Positions 8,773-16,986 of a stretch of DNA of 64,000 bases are shown in pieces. The notes beneath the pieces are model-generated. The model had not been told where the DNA came from, made no database searches, and saw nothing but the letters and a program-made list of their open reading frames with translations. How positions within the stretch are numbered: position 1 is the first letter of the stretch; each line of letters begins with the position of its first letter. This DNA is from Paenibacillus roseus (GTDB taxonomy: Bacteria; Bacillota; Bacilli; Paenibacillales; Paenibacillaceae): positions 64,345 through 128,344 of the forward strand of contig NZ_JAELUP010000004.1 in the NCBI RefSeq assembly GCF_016424485.1. Direction: 5' to 3'. The position numbers and the translations under genes are program-made.

Positions 8773-10137
8773 TTGAGCACCTTGGATTTGCAATTCCGCA
8801 TCGATATGAGGAAGCTCGTCCTGCCATCGGTATTACAGATGCTGGTCGGGAATTCATTCTCTCTGATCAACACGCTGATGGTTGGAAGTTTGGGAGACGC
8901 AGCCGTTGCAGCTATTGCAGCAGCAGGTCAAATCAGTTTCATTCTCAGTATGATTTTATCCGCCATTTTCGGGATAACCGCATTCATTACACAATTTTAC
9001 GGCAAAGCAGACAGGATGAATATGAGAAAAGCATTTGGTCTTATGCTCATTTCCAGTGTCGTCATTACTTTAGTAGTATGTGCCTTGGTGTCTGGGTTCA
9101 AAGAGCCGATCTTATCACTTTTTATGAAAGATGAAGTTGCTGTTGCATATGGCGTTCATTATTTATCGGTTATCGTATTTGTTTACCTGATTAATTCCAT
9201 CAAAGATGTCTACGGGAGCGCGCTTGGCTCAATCGGTCAAGTGAAGCTGACGCTGGTTGTCGGCGTGATTGCGATGATTGTGAATGTAGGATTGGATTAT
9301 GTCCTCATTTATGGAAAATTGGGATTTCCGAGGTACGGCATTGTCGGCGCGGCTTGGGCAACACTCGTTTCATCGATGATTGGCGCAATTCTGTTAATCG
9401 GTTACGTCTATTGGAAAAAATACGAAATTAATCTCAAATTAAGAGAACTATTTTCATTGGATTGGCCTTTCATCAAAAAAGTATATGGAACAACGTTGCC
9501 CCTTCTGTTTCATGAAGGAATGTGGTCGATCGGCAACATGCTTTATGCCGTTGCATTCGGTCATCTTGGCGTAGCTGCCCTTGCGACTTTTCAACTGGCG
9601 AACACATTTCAAGGGTATTTTATGGTCGGAATCTTCGGCTTCGCCTATGCGGCTAAAGTGATGATCGGTCAAAAACTAAGCCTGGAGAGTCCGGACGAAG
9701 CGATTGTATACGCGCGCAAATTCACCCGGATTGGATTGTATGCCGCATTGATCGCAAGCGTAGTCATTCTTCTAATAAGTCCTTTTCTCTACAAGTTGTT
9801 CCCGAATCTGAGCACGGAAGTGCAGTCATCTTTCCGCAACATCATGATTATTCAAGCTTTGGTCATGGTCATGTTCTTCTTGAACAATTTATGGATTGTG
9901 GGCATGTTCAGGGCAGGTGGCGACAACCTGTATACGATGAATTTAATTTTGATTACAACGTGGGTTATCACGTTGCCGCTTGTATTTGCTGGCGCGTACT
10001 GGTTTCGTTGGCCGGTAGAATGGGTGTATCTGATGTTCACGCTGGAGGAAGTGTCAAAGGCCTGTATCGGGTTCTTTAGATATCGCTCCAACAAATGGGC
10101 TCGGAATCTCGTGCGTGACCTACAGGAGGAATTATGA
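8773..10137 (+). CDS. MATE-family multidrug/metabolite transporter
   Basis: The TTG at 8773 follows TAGGAGG with short but normal spacing and gives MSTLDLQFRIDMRKLVLP; the longer frame overlaps the previous gene and has no ribosome binding site. The 454-aa product has the length and about 12 hydrophobic segments of a MATE transporter, with the family-typical LPSVLQMLVGNSFSLINTLMVG start and a mid-protein repeat (TLPLLFHEGMWSIGNML). MATE proteins are Na+ or H+ antiporters that usually export small molecules. Its place inside a catabolic operon is unusual; it may export a toxic by-product or a released moiety, or move the substrate. It ends in an ATGA overlap with phnW. Confidence 0.88.
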   Translation: MSTLDLQFRIDMRKLVLPSVLQMLVGNSFSLINTLMVGSLGDAAVAAIAAAGQISFILSMILSAIFGITAFITQFYGKADRMNMRKAFGLMLISSVVITLVVCALVSGFKEPILSLFMKDEVAVAYGVHYLSVIVFVYLINSIKDVYGSALGSIGQVKLTLVVGVIAMIVNVGLDYVLIYGKLGFPRYGIVGAAWATLVSSMIGAILLIGYVYWKKYEINLKLRELFSLDWPFIKKVYGTTLPLLFHEGMWSIGNMLYAVAFGHLGVAALATFQLANTFQGYFMVGIFGFAYAAKVMIGQKLSLESPDEAIVYARKFTRIGLYAALIASVVILLISPFLYKLFPNLSTEVQSSFRNIMIIQALVMVMFFLNNLWIVGMFRAGGDNLYTMNLILITTWVITLPLVFAGAYWFRWPVEWVYLMFTLEEVSKACIGFFRYRSNKWARNLVRDLQEEL

Positions 10138-11243
10138 GCAATCCCTATTTATTATTGACGCCTGGCCCGCTATCAACGACGTCGTCCGTTAAGGAAGCGA
10201 TGCTCAAAGACTGGTGTACCTGGGATGACGACTATAAGCAAATTGTGCAGTCGATACGAAGCAAGCTGCTTCAAGTCGGCCAAGTATCGGAAGCGCATTA
10301 TACGACCGTATTCATGCAAGGCAGCGGAACATTCGGAGTCGAAGCTGCTATTGGAACGGCAGTACCTGCAGACGGCAAGCTCCTCATTCTGGTTAATGGC
10401 GCCTACGGCACCCGTATGCAGGACATTGCGAAGGTGCTTGGCATCCGATCCGAAACATTGGTGTTTGCTTTTAATCAGAAGCTGGATGTGGAACAAGTAA
10501 ATGAAGCGCTGGAGCGGGACGATGAGATCACACATGTTGCCTTTGTCCATTGTGAGACGTCGACAGGAATTTTAAATCCGATTGACAAATTGATGAAGGT
10601 CATTAAACGACATCGTAAAATCGCAATTGTTGACGCGATGAGCAGCTTCGGCGGCATTCCGATAGCAGTGGAGGATTTGGGCATCGATTACGTCATCAGC
10701 AGCGCCAATAAATGCATTCAGGGCGTTCCCGGCTTCAGCTTCATCTTGTGCAGGATAAGTGAATTGGCCAAGTGCGAAGGCCGTGCCCGATCCCTGTCCT
10801 TGGACGTGTACGACCAATGGCGGGTAATGGACAGCGAACCGGGAAAATGGCGGTTTACTTCTCCTACACATGTCGTTCGCGCCTTTCATCAGGCATTGAT
10901 CGAACTTGAGCAAGAAGGCGGGGTGGAGAAACGCCACGAAAGGTATGTGCTTCACCAGTTGGCGTTAGTTTCCTTGATGGAGAAGGCAGGCTTTGCTACT
11001 CTTCTTCCTAAATCTTTGCAATCGCCGATTATTACAACGTTTAAATATCCGCTCCATAGCGAATTCACATTCGAATCGTTCTATCGTTTTCTTAAGGAGA
11101 AAGGCTTTGTGATCTATCCTGGAAAGTTAAGCGAGGAACATGTTTTTCGAATTGGCACAATCGGTGACATCAGTATGGAAAAAATGATTGAGCTTGGCAA
11201 GGCTGTGTCTGCGTATGTGACGGACATAATGGGAGGGCAATGA
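10134..11243 (+). CDS. phnW: 2-aminoethylphosphonate:pyruvate transaminase PhnW
   Basis: The 369-aa protein matches PhnW from end to end: YLLLTPGPLSTT at the start, the substrate region KDWCTWDDDY, the glycine-rich FMQGSGTFGVEA, FVHCETSTG, VDAMSSFGG (PLP Asp) and SSANKCIQGVPG with the Schiff-base Lys. It transfers the amino group of 2-aminoethylphosphonate to pyruvate, making phosphonoacetaldehyde and alanine. The ATG overlaps the MATE stop codon (ATGA), so translation is probably coupled. phnX follows after three bases. The enzyme is PLP-dependent and cytoplasmic. Confidence 0.95.
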   Translation: MSNPYLLLTPGPLSTTSSVKEAMLKDWCTWDDDYKQIVQSIRSKLLQVGQVSEAHYTTVFMQGSGTFGVEAAIGTAVPADGKLLILVNGAYGTRMQDIAKVLGIRSETLVFAFNQKLDVEQVNEALERDDEITHVAFVHCETSTGILNPIDKLMKVIKRHRKIAIVDAMSSFGGIPIAVEDLGIDYVISSANKCIQGVPGFSFILCRISELAKCEGRARSLSLDVYDQWRVMDSEPGKWRFTSPTHVVRAFHQALIELEQEGGVEKRHERYVLHQLALVSLMEKAGFATLLPKSLQSPIITTFKYPLHSEFTFESFYRFLKEKGFVIYPGKLSEEHVFRIGTIGDISMEKMIELGKAVSAYVTDIMGGQ

Positions 11244-11246
11244 ACC

Positions 11247-12077
11247 ATGAAAGTGAATGGCGTAATTATGGACTGGGCAGGTACGGCAGTGGATTACGGA
11301 TGTATGGCGCCTGTCCACGTATTTATCGATATATTCAGATCCAAAGGCATCGAACCGACGCTGGAGGAAGTACGGGCTCCGATGGGACTGCTGAAATGGG
11401 ATCATATGAAAACGATGCTGGAGATGCCTCGAATCGGGAAGCTGTTTGAAGAGCAGATGGGGCGTCCATATAACGACAGTGATGTCGATGAGATGCACGA
11501 AGAATTTGAACCGAAGCTGCTTGCGATTCTTCATGGTTTCGCAGAGCCGATTGAGCATGTCGTAGATGTTGTCAAGCAACTGCGGCAGGCTGGCTTGAAA
11601 ATCGGAGGTACGACCGGGTACAACGACGTGATGATGAAAATTGTTGCCGACAAAGCGGAGGAGTCAGGTTACGCGCCGGATTATTTTGTCACACCGGATG
11701 GTGTGAAAGGTAAAGGCCGCCCGTCGCCATATATGATCTATGCCAACATGATTCAATTGGATATGGGAGTGCCATCACAAGTTGTGAAGGTTGGCGATAC
11801 GGAATCAGATATGCAAGAAGCAAGAAACGCCGGGGTTTGGGCCATAGGTGTCATCAAAGGAAGCTCCATGCTGGGTTTGACCGAAGATGAAGTCGACCGT
11901 TTGGAAGCGGATGAGCTAACAAGCTTGATGGACGTCGCAAGAAGCCGGTTCATGCAGAGCGGAGCACATGCTGTTATTGAAGACATGTCACAGTTGCCTG
12001 ACATTATTGAAACCATTAATCATCGTTTGCAGGAAGGGGAACAATCAAGTGGATGTAAAACCCTTTTTAAGAACTGA
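11247..12077 (+). CDS. phnX: Phosphonoacetaldehyde hydrolase PhnX (phosphonatase)
   Basis: The 276-aa HAD-fold protein has the phosphonatase hallmarks: MDWAGTAVDYG with the nucleophile Asp, the cap-domain lysine segment MGLLKWDHMK used for Schiff-base formation with the substrate, GGTTGYN (motif 2), and VKVGDTESDMQEARNAG (motif 4). It cleaves the C-P bond of phosphonoacetaldehyde to acetaldehyde and phosphate, directly after PhnW in the pathway. The ATG is three bases after the phnW stop, preceded by GGGAGG. Its 3' end overlaps the next gene by 29 bases. The C-terminal tail (EQSSGCKTLFKN) lies within that overlap. Confidence 0.95.
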   Translation: MKVNGVIMDWAGTAVDYGCMAPVHVFIDIFRSKGIEPTLEEVRAPMGLLKWDHMKTMLEMPRIGKLFEEQMGRPYNDSDVDEMHEEFEPKLLAILHGFAEPIEHVVDVVKQLRQAGLKIGGTTGYNDVMMKIVADKAEESGYAPDYFVTPDGVKGKGRPSPYMIYANMIQLDMGVPSQVVKVGDTESDMQEARNAGVWAIGVIKGSSMLGLTEDEVDRLEADELTSLMDVARSRFMQSGAHAVIEDMSQLPDIIETINHRLQEGEQSSGCKTLFKN

Positions 12078-13407
12078 AGGGGATATTAATTTATCGAACG
12101 AGCGTCGTGAATGGCAGGAGAATCACTTGAGCCAGCAAACGTTGGATGTATTGGAGGAAGACAGTCGTTATTTCCTTCATCAGTCGATGTCCACGCCCTG
12201 CTTGAATGTGATCACGGATGCCGAGGGTATTTATTTGGAGGATATGGACGGCCGCAAAATTATAGATTTTCATGGCAATAGCGTCCATCAAGTTGGGCAT
12301 AAAAACCGTTATGTCATCGATGCAATGAAGAATCAGCTGGATGAATTGCCTTTTTTACCGCGTCGCTATACGAGCCCTATTGCCGTTAAATTGGCCAAGA
12401 AGCTGGTGGACCTGGCGCCTGGCGATCTGAATCGGGTATTATTTACGCCGGGCGGTACCAGTGCGGTCGGATTGGCGATGAAACTTGCGCGGAAAGCAAC
12501 GGGGAAGTTTAAAACCATATCGACATGGGATTCCTTTCATGGCGCTGGTCTGGATGCCATTTCCGTTGGAGGCGAAGGGGTATTCCGCAATCAGATCGGA
12601 CCGCTGCTGCCGGGCGCCGAGCATATGATGCCATACAATTCGTATCGCGGTCTCTTCAGTGGCAGTGAAGATAGCGGCATGAAGTCGCTGGAATATCTGG
12701 CGTATATGCTGGAGATGGAGAATGATATCGGGGCAATTATTATGGAGCCGATACGGAGTACCGATGTTCAGATTCCTCCTAAAGCCTACTTCCAGAGAAT
12801 TCGCCAGCTTTGTGATCAATATGGCGTTCTTCTCATATTGGACGAAATTCCTGGAGCATTCGGAAGAACGGGGAAAATGTTCGTCCATGAGCATTATGAT
12901 ATTGTCCCGGATATCGTCGTGATCGGCAAAGGGTTCGGCGGAGGGGTGTTCCCGATGGCAGGGATCATTGCCCGCGAAGGCCTGAACGTAGCTCAAGATA
13001 TTTCGCTTGGTCATTACACCCATGAGAAGAGTTCAGTAGGCTGTGCGGCTGCATTGGCTACAATTGAATTCATTGAAAACCACAATCTGCTGGCTCATGC
13101 CGAGCAAATGGGCGTATTCATGGAACAGCGTCTTAAGGAAATGATGGACAGGCATGAAATTGTTGGAGATGTGCGTGTTAAGGGAATGCTCGCAGGGGTG
13201 GAGCTTGTCACGAATCGTCAAACGAAAGAAAAAGCAGTAGAAGGAGCCGAGAAGGTCATGTACCGTTGTCTGGAGAAGGGCCTTAGCTTTAAAGTTTCGA
13301 ATGGCAATGTTATTACTTTGGTTCCGCCCCTAATTGCCACACAAGGGGAGGTAGAACAGGCGTTGTCCATTTTGGAGGAAGCAATTGGAGACGTTTTTAC
13401 AAATTAA
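12049..13407 (+). CDS. pbfA: Class III PLP enzyme, probable PbfA (1-hydroxy-2-aminoethylphosphonate ammonia-lyase)
   Basis: The GTG at 12049, preceded by GGAAGGGGA, gives MDVKPFLRTEGDINLSN; a longer frame from 11968 lies inside phnX without a ribosome binding site. The 452-aa protein has the class III aminotransferase fold: FHGNSVHQVGH, TPGGTSAVGLAMK, DSFHGAG, IIMEPIR, LILDEIPGAFGRTG and VVIGKGFGGGV with the PLP Lys. PbfA, known from Vibrio and others, is a class III PLP lyase that turns (R)-2-amino-1-hydroxyethylphosphonate into phosphonoacetaldehyde, feeding PhnX, and is commonly encoded with phnW and phnX. That context is the main reason for this name. A related amino-phosphonate or ethanolamine-phosphate lyase or transaminase is the alternative. 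Confidence 0.72.
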   Translation: MDVKPFLRTEGDINLSNERREWQENHLSQQTLDVLEEDSRYFLHQSMSTPCLNVITDAEGIYLEDMDGRKIIDFHGNSVHQVGHKNRYVIDAMKNQLDELPFLPRRYTSPIAVKLAKKLVDLAPGDLNRVLFTPGGTSAVGLAMKLARKATGKFKTISTWDSFHGAGLDAISVGGEGVFRNQIGPLLPGAEHMMPYNSYRGLFSGSEDSGMKSLEYLAYMLEMENDIGAIIMEPIRSTDVQIPPKAYFQRIRQLCDQYGVLLILDEIPGAFGRTGKMFVHEHYDIVPDIVVIGKGFGGGVFPMAGIIAREGLNVAQDISLGHYTHEKSSVGCAAALATIEFIENHNLLAHAEQMGVFMEQRLKEMMDRHEIVGDVRVKGMLAGVELVTNRQTKEKAVEGAEKVMYRCLEKGLSFKVSNGNVITLVPPLIATQGEVEQALSILEEAIGDVFTN

Positions 13408-13408
13408 A

Positions 13409-13444
13409 AACAACATTATTTCATAATAAACAACAAGAAAACAA
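13409..13444 (+). promoter_or_regulatory. Candidate DeoR-type operator, copy 2
   Basis: AACAACAT (13409-13416) and ACAAGAAAACAA (13433-13444), identical to copy 1 in both blocks and in the 16-base spacing. It starts two bases after the pbfA stop and lies 126 bases before the binding-protein start. I could not place a convincing -35/-10 pair here. Confidence 0.6.
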
Positions 13445-13570
13445 ATAATCAATGTGTTTTAATCTTCTTTTTACACTCGAAACGTATACTTGGTTTGTAG
13501 GACAAAATGATCAACAACAGAATGAGTAAGCAAAAAATGAGTGAGGACATCTTAATGAGGAGCTGAACAA

Positions 13571-14953
13571 ATGAAAAAGCTTATTATTGCTGCTTTGAGT
13601 ATGGTCGTGAGTGTAGGGTTATTGGCTGGTTGTGCACCGAACAAAGGATCGGATTCCCCGGTGACGCAAGGCAATTCCGGTTCTGCCGGCAAAGGAGAGA
13701 ACACAAAAGTCGTGACCATTTCTGTTCGTGAGAACAATTGGGGAGCGCGCAAAGATAACTTCGTCGAAGCCGAGAAGCGTGTCAATGAAGATTTGAAAGC
13801 GGAAGGCGTTCAAGTGAAAATCGATTGGTGGCCGGGAATTGGCGATGACGAGCTGATTCTCCAGGCGCAAGCTGGCAAAGCAGCGGACGTCTTCATTAAT
13901 TCCAGTGTGGATATTGGATGGCAGCGTGACGCAGGAATCATCCAGGCTGTTGACTGGGTGAAAGATTCTAAAGTGTTTAAGAACGTGCCGGAATCGTATA
14001 CAAATATTATGCAGTACGAGGGCCATTATTATGGCGCTATCCAGGACATGGATGCTTCCCCGGTATTCATTAGCCGCAAAGCGCTGCAGGGTCTCGGTTG
14101 GACGGACGAGCAAATCAATGGTTTGAAGGGCCGTGTAGATTCCGGAGACTTCACATTCGGCGATTTGGTCGATCTGGCAGACGAAGCGAAGAAGAAAAGT
14201 CTGGTAAAAATCGGCTTCGCCGTAGAAGACATCCGATTCGAAGGTTGGAACTATACGTTCGGCAATTATAACTATAATCCGGAACAGAACAAGATGGTTC
14301 TTGCTGCCAAGGCGAAGGATGTCTACTCTTTCTGGGCTGATGCGGTGAAGCGCGGAGTCATTGCGGAAGGCATCGCAGATATTGATACAGATAAGGCTGC
14401 GCCTATGTTTGTCAAAGGAGACGTTTTTGCTGAGTTTGCCCGTACGGAATTTTATCAAATGATGCGCGAAGCCAATGGAATGAAAGATAATATCGAAGGC
14501 TACAATGCCTGGTTCAAAGAAAATGTGGTATGGATTCCCGTACCATCAGCGACCAAAGGCGGCAAGCCGTCCTCGTACAGCAACCCGGCTATGATCTTCG
14601 TAGGTCCTAAAGTCGATGATGCGAAAATGCCATACGTGCAAAAACTGATTGAACATGTTCTTGATGCTGATCTGCAGGTCAACCATACGATTGCCAGCGG
14701 AAAACTGCCTGTCACGCCTGAAGCTCAAGCGGACCCGCGCTTTAAAGAAATGGAGTTCTACAAAGACCATGCATACCTGGTTGAGTTCACTCGGACTCGT
14801 CCGCCACAACCGGATTATGCTGTCTTTGTTAAAGGCTATACGTTGGGCGTAGACGCGATTCTGACCAAAGGCAAGTCCGCAGATGAAGCGTATGACTTAT
14901 TCAAAAAGGATGTTAAGCAAAATGTTCCTGCGGATCGGGTCATCATTGAATAA
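13571..14953 (+). CDS. ABC importer solute-binding lipoprotein (family 1 / UgpB-MalE type)
   Basis: ATG at 13571 follows GAGGAGC. The 460-aa protein begins with a lipoprotein signal peptide ending in the lipobox LLAGC (Cys 21) and a Ser/Gly-rich linker, so it is anchored outside the membrane. The body is an extracellular solute-binding protein of the large carbohydrate/glycerol-phosphate/oligosaccharide class, rich in aromatic residues (VKIDWWPGIGDD, GWNYTFGNYNYN, TEFYQMM). Such proteins bind rather large polar ligands, not free aminoethylphosphonate, which usually uses PhnD or AepX-type proteins. The permeases and ATPase follow, with repeat R4 and a hairpin in the gap, a layout that typically leaves the binding protein in excess. 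Confidence 0.88.
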   Translation: MKKLIIAALSMVVSVGLLAGCAPNKGSDSPVTQGNSGSAGKGENTKVVTISVRENNWGARKDNFVEAEKRVNEDLKAEGVQVKIDWWPGIGDDELILQAQAGKAADVFINSSVDIGWQRDAGIIQAVDWVKDSKVFKNVPESYTNIMQYEGHYYGAIQDMDASPVFISRKALQGLGWTDEQINGLKGRVDSGDFTFGDLVDLADEAKKKSLVKIGFAVEDIRFEGWNYTFGNYNYNPEQNKMVLAAKAKDVYSFWADAVKRGVIAEGIADIDTDKAAPMFVKGDVFAEFARTEFYQMMREANGMKDNIEGYNAWFKENVVWIPVPSATKGGKPSSYSNPAMIFVGPKVDDAKMPYVQKLIEHVLDADLQVNHTIASGKLPVTPEAQADPRFKEMEFYKDHAYLVEFTRTRPPQPDYAVFVKGYTLGVDAILTKGKSADEAYDLFKKDVKQNVPADRVIIE

Positions 14954-14955
14954 GG

Positions 14956-15118
14956 CCAGGCCTGCGTGTGAAAGGTTCTTCCGATCGCTGTTGTTCCCGG
15001 ATTTCTTGAATGAACGGTAGTAACAGGGGAAATCCGGGAACAAAGGCGAGCGCTCCGCTTCTCCAGAATCCTTTCACACTCCGGTTACCCGCCACCGTGT
15101 CTTAAGTACAACTTATAT
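14956..15118 (+). repeat. Palindromic element copy R4 (type B)
   Basis: Starts two bases after the stop of the binding-protein gene and ends with ACAACTTATATAG. Outer stem TGTGAAAGG / CCTTTCACA; inner stem GTTCCCGGATTTC / GAAATCCGGGAAC (perfect); conserved blocks TTCTTCCGATCGCTGTT and CGCTTCTCCAGAAT. The left terminal repeat seen in R6 is absent here. Confidence 0.9.
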
Positions 15119-15137
15119 AGCAAGAGTCTTTCTTAAC

Positions 15138-15178
15138 GGAAGGTGCTCTAATCCAGGTTAGGGCGCCTTCCATTTCAT
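15138..15178 (+). terminator. Intercistronic terminator/attenuator between binding protein and permeases
   Basis: GGAAGGTGCTCTAA pairs with TTAGGGCGCCTTCC (a few non-canonical pairs), followed by ATTTCATTTT. Since no promoter is evident after it, partial read-through is likely, giving less permease than binding protein. Confidence 0.65.
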
Positions 15179-15196
15179 TTTAGCGAAAGCTGGTGA

Positions 15197-16135
15197 ATGG
15201 TCGGTATGGAAAACGCAGTGCCTCAAGCGTACAAAAAACCGTTCAGCAAAAAAATCTATCCTTATTTGTTCATTATGCCGTTTGCGTTGCTGGTATTTGT
15301 CTTTTTCATCTTGCCTGCCATCGCGACAGTAGTAATGGCATTTACGGATTTAAATGCATCGTTGAAACCAAAATTCGTCGGCTTTAGTAATTTTGCGAAA
15401 ATATTCTCGGACTACAATCTGCCGCAAATATTATGGAATTCAGCTATCTTTGCTGTTTTGTCTTTAGCCTTCTCCCTGATCTTTGCGCTGATTATAGCTA
15501 TTGCGACGCAATATTTTCTGAAAGGCAAAGTATCAGCCGTTATCTACAGAGTGCTGTGGCTGATTCCAAGTATTATCCCTGCTGTTGTCTATGTTACATT
15601 TTGGAAGTACGTATTCGATCCTACGGATGAAGGATTTCTTAATAGCTTGATGCATGACTTCGGCATCACCACTGATCCTGTGTCCTGGTTTACGAAAGGC
15701 GCGATGGGAATTGTAATCCTGGCGACGATCGTTTCCACCATTTCGGGGGGCATGATCTTGTTATCAGCTGCTATTAACTCCATCCCCGAAGACTTATACA
15801 AAGCCGCCCGTGTTGATGGAGCGAGTGAGAAGTCGGTTATTTTCAAAATCATTCTGCCTACTTTGAAATGGCCCTTAATGTATATTACCATCTCAGAGCT
15901 GATCGGCTTCGTATCGTCGTACTTCTTCATCATGCTTTTGACAAACGGAGGACCGATGAGAGATACGACAACCTTGTCTCTCTATGCTTATCAGCAGGCC
16001 TTCAACCTCAAGTATTACGGTTATGGTGCGGCCGTTTCATTAATTGTCGTGCTGATTTCATTTGTGCTGACTTTATTTTTCTTACGCCTGTTCGATTTTG
16101 ACCAGATGATTAAACGCTCCAGAATTGAGGATTAA
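15197..16135 (+). CDS. ABC importer permease (MalF/UgpA type)
   Basis: The 312-aa protein has about six membrane segments and the cytoplasmic EAA loop (EDLYKAARVDGASEKSVIFK) that docks on the ATPase. The N-terminus KKIYPYLFIMPFALLVFVFF is typical for the first permease of carbohydrate-class (CUT1) importers. The ATG at 15197 has only a weak ribosome binding site; the ATG at 15206 is an alternative. It forms the membrane channel with the next gene product. The substrate is inferred from context to be a phosphonate conjugate. Confidence 0.88.
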   Translation: MVGMENAVPQAYKKPFSKKIYPYLFIMPFALLVFVFFILPAIATVVMAFTDLNASLKPKFVGFSNFAKIFSDYNLPQILWNSAIFAVLSLAFSLIFALIIAIATQYFLKGKVSAVIYRVLWLIPSIIPAVVYVTFWKYVFDPTDEGFLNSLMHDFGITTDPVSWFTKGAMGIVILATIVSTISGGMILLSAAINSIPEDLYKAARVDGASEKSVIFKIILPTLKWPLMYITISELIGFVSSYFFIMLLTNGGPMRDTTTLSLYAYQQAFNLKYYGYGAAVSLIVVLISFVLTLFFLRLFDFDQMIKRSRIED

Positions 16136-16155
16136 TCCAGGGAGGAAACAGCCCG

Positions 16156-16986
16156 ATGTCAACAAGTACGCTCAAAAAAGCGCTTGTACACACGTACATG
16201 ACGTTGTTTACGCTGCCTATTGCGGCTATGATCGTGTGGTACTTTCTTGCGGCGACCATGAACTTTACAACCGGACAATTCTCCTTGGACAATTTCTCGT
16301 TTTTCCAGGAGCCTGTTCAATATTCCGGAGTGAAGCTGCCGATGATCTGGCCGATTGTTTTGAATACGATGATGTATTCGATATTAATTGTGATCATTGA
16401 GGCGTGCATATCTGTGCCTACTGCGTATGCCTTCTCAAGACTGGATTTCAAGGGAAGACGATCCGCAATGAAGTTTTTGTTCCTGATGCGGTCCTTTCCG
16501 GGCATCACCCTTATTATCGCGACTTTCTTTATCCTTGTGCAGATGAATCTGGTTAATACGTATTTGGGCGTTCTGCTTGTTGCGGTTACCGGTTCCTTGC
16601 CTGGGCGCGTCTATATTATGAAAGGTTTTTTCGACGAAGTTCCATGGGATATCGAATGGGCAGCCATGGTCGATGGATGCACCCGATTTGGCGCTTTCAA
16701 GAAAGTGCTGGTTCCTTACGTTCTTCCCGGAATCGGAGCAATTGCGGTATTCTCGTTTCTCGGCGCTTACGGGGAATGGTTTTTGTTCAAGCTGCTTATA
16801 TTCAATGACGATATGCTGACGCTTGCCGGCTATTTATCCAAACTGGTAACGAAAGAAAATCAAATCGTCAATTACGGTTTGATTACCGCCATCGGATTAT
16901 TCTATACGCTGCCTATTGTTGTGTTTTATATATTCACCCAGAAAATATTCATGAAGGTGAACTTGGGAGGAGCGAAGCAGGTATGA
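16156..16986 (+). CDS. ABC importer permease (MalG/UgpE type)
   Basis: ATG at 16156 follows CAGGGAGGAA. The 276-aa protein has six predicted membrane helices and the EAA-type loop (PWDIEWAAMVDGCTRFGAFK) near residue 170, normal for the second CUT1 permease. It lies 20 bases after the first permease and overlaps the ATPase start by an ATGA. One periplasmic-side loop (about residues 35-65) is longer than usual. It works as a heterodimer with the MalF-type permease. Confidence 0.88.
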   Translation: MSTSTLKKALVHTYMTLFTLPIAAMIVWYFLAATMNFTTGQFSLDNFSFFQEPVQYSGVKLPMIWPIVLNTMMYSILIVIIEACISVPTAYAFSRLDFKGRRSAMKFLFLMRSFPGITLIIATFFILVQMNLVNTYLGVLLVAVTGSLPGRVYIMKGFFDEVPWDIEWAAMVDGCTRFGAFKKVLVPYVLPGIGAIAVFSFLGAYGEWFLFKLLIFNDDMLTLAGYLSKLVTKENQIVNYGLITAIGLFYTLPIVVFYIFTQKIFMKVNLGGAKQV

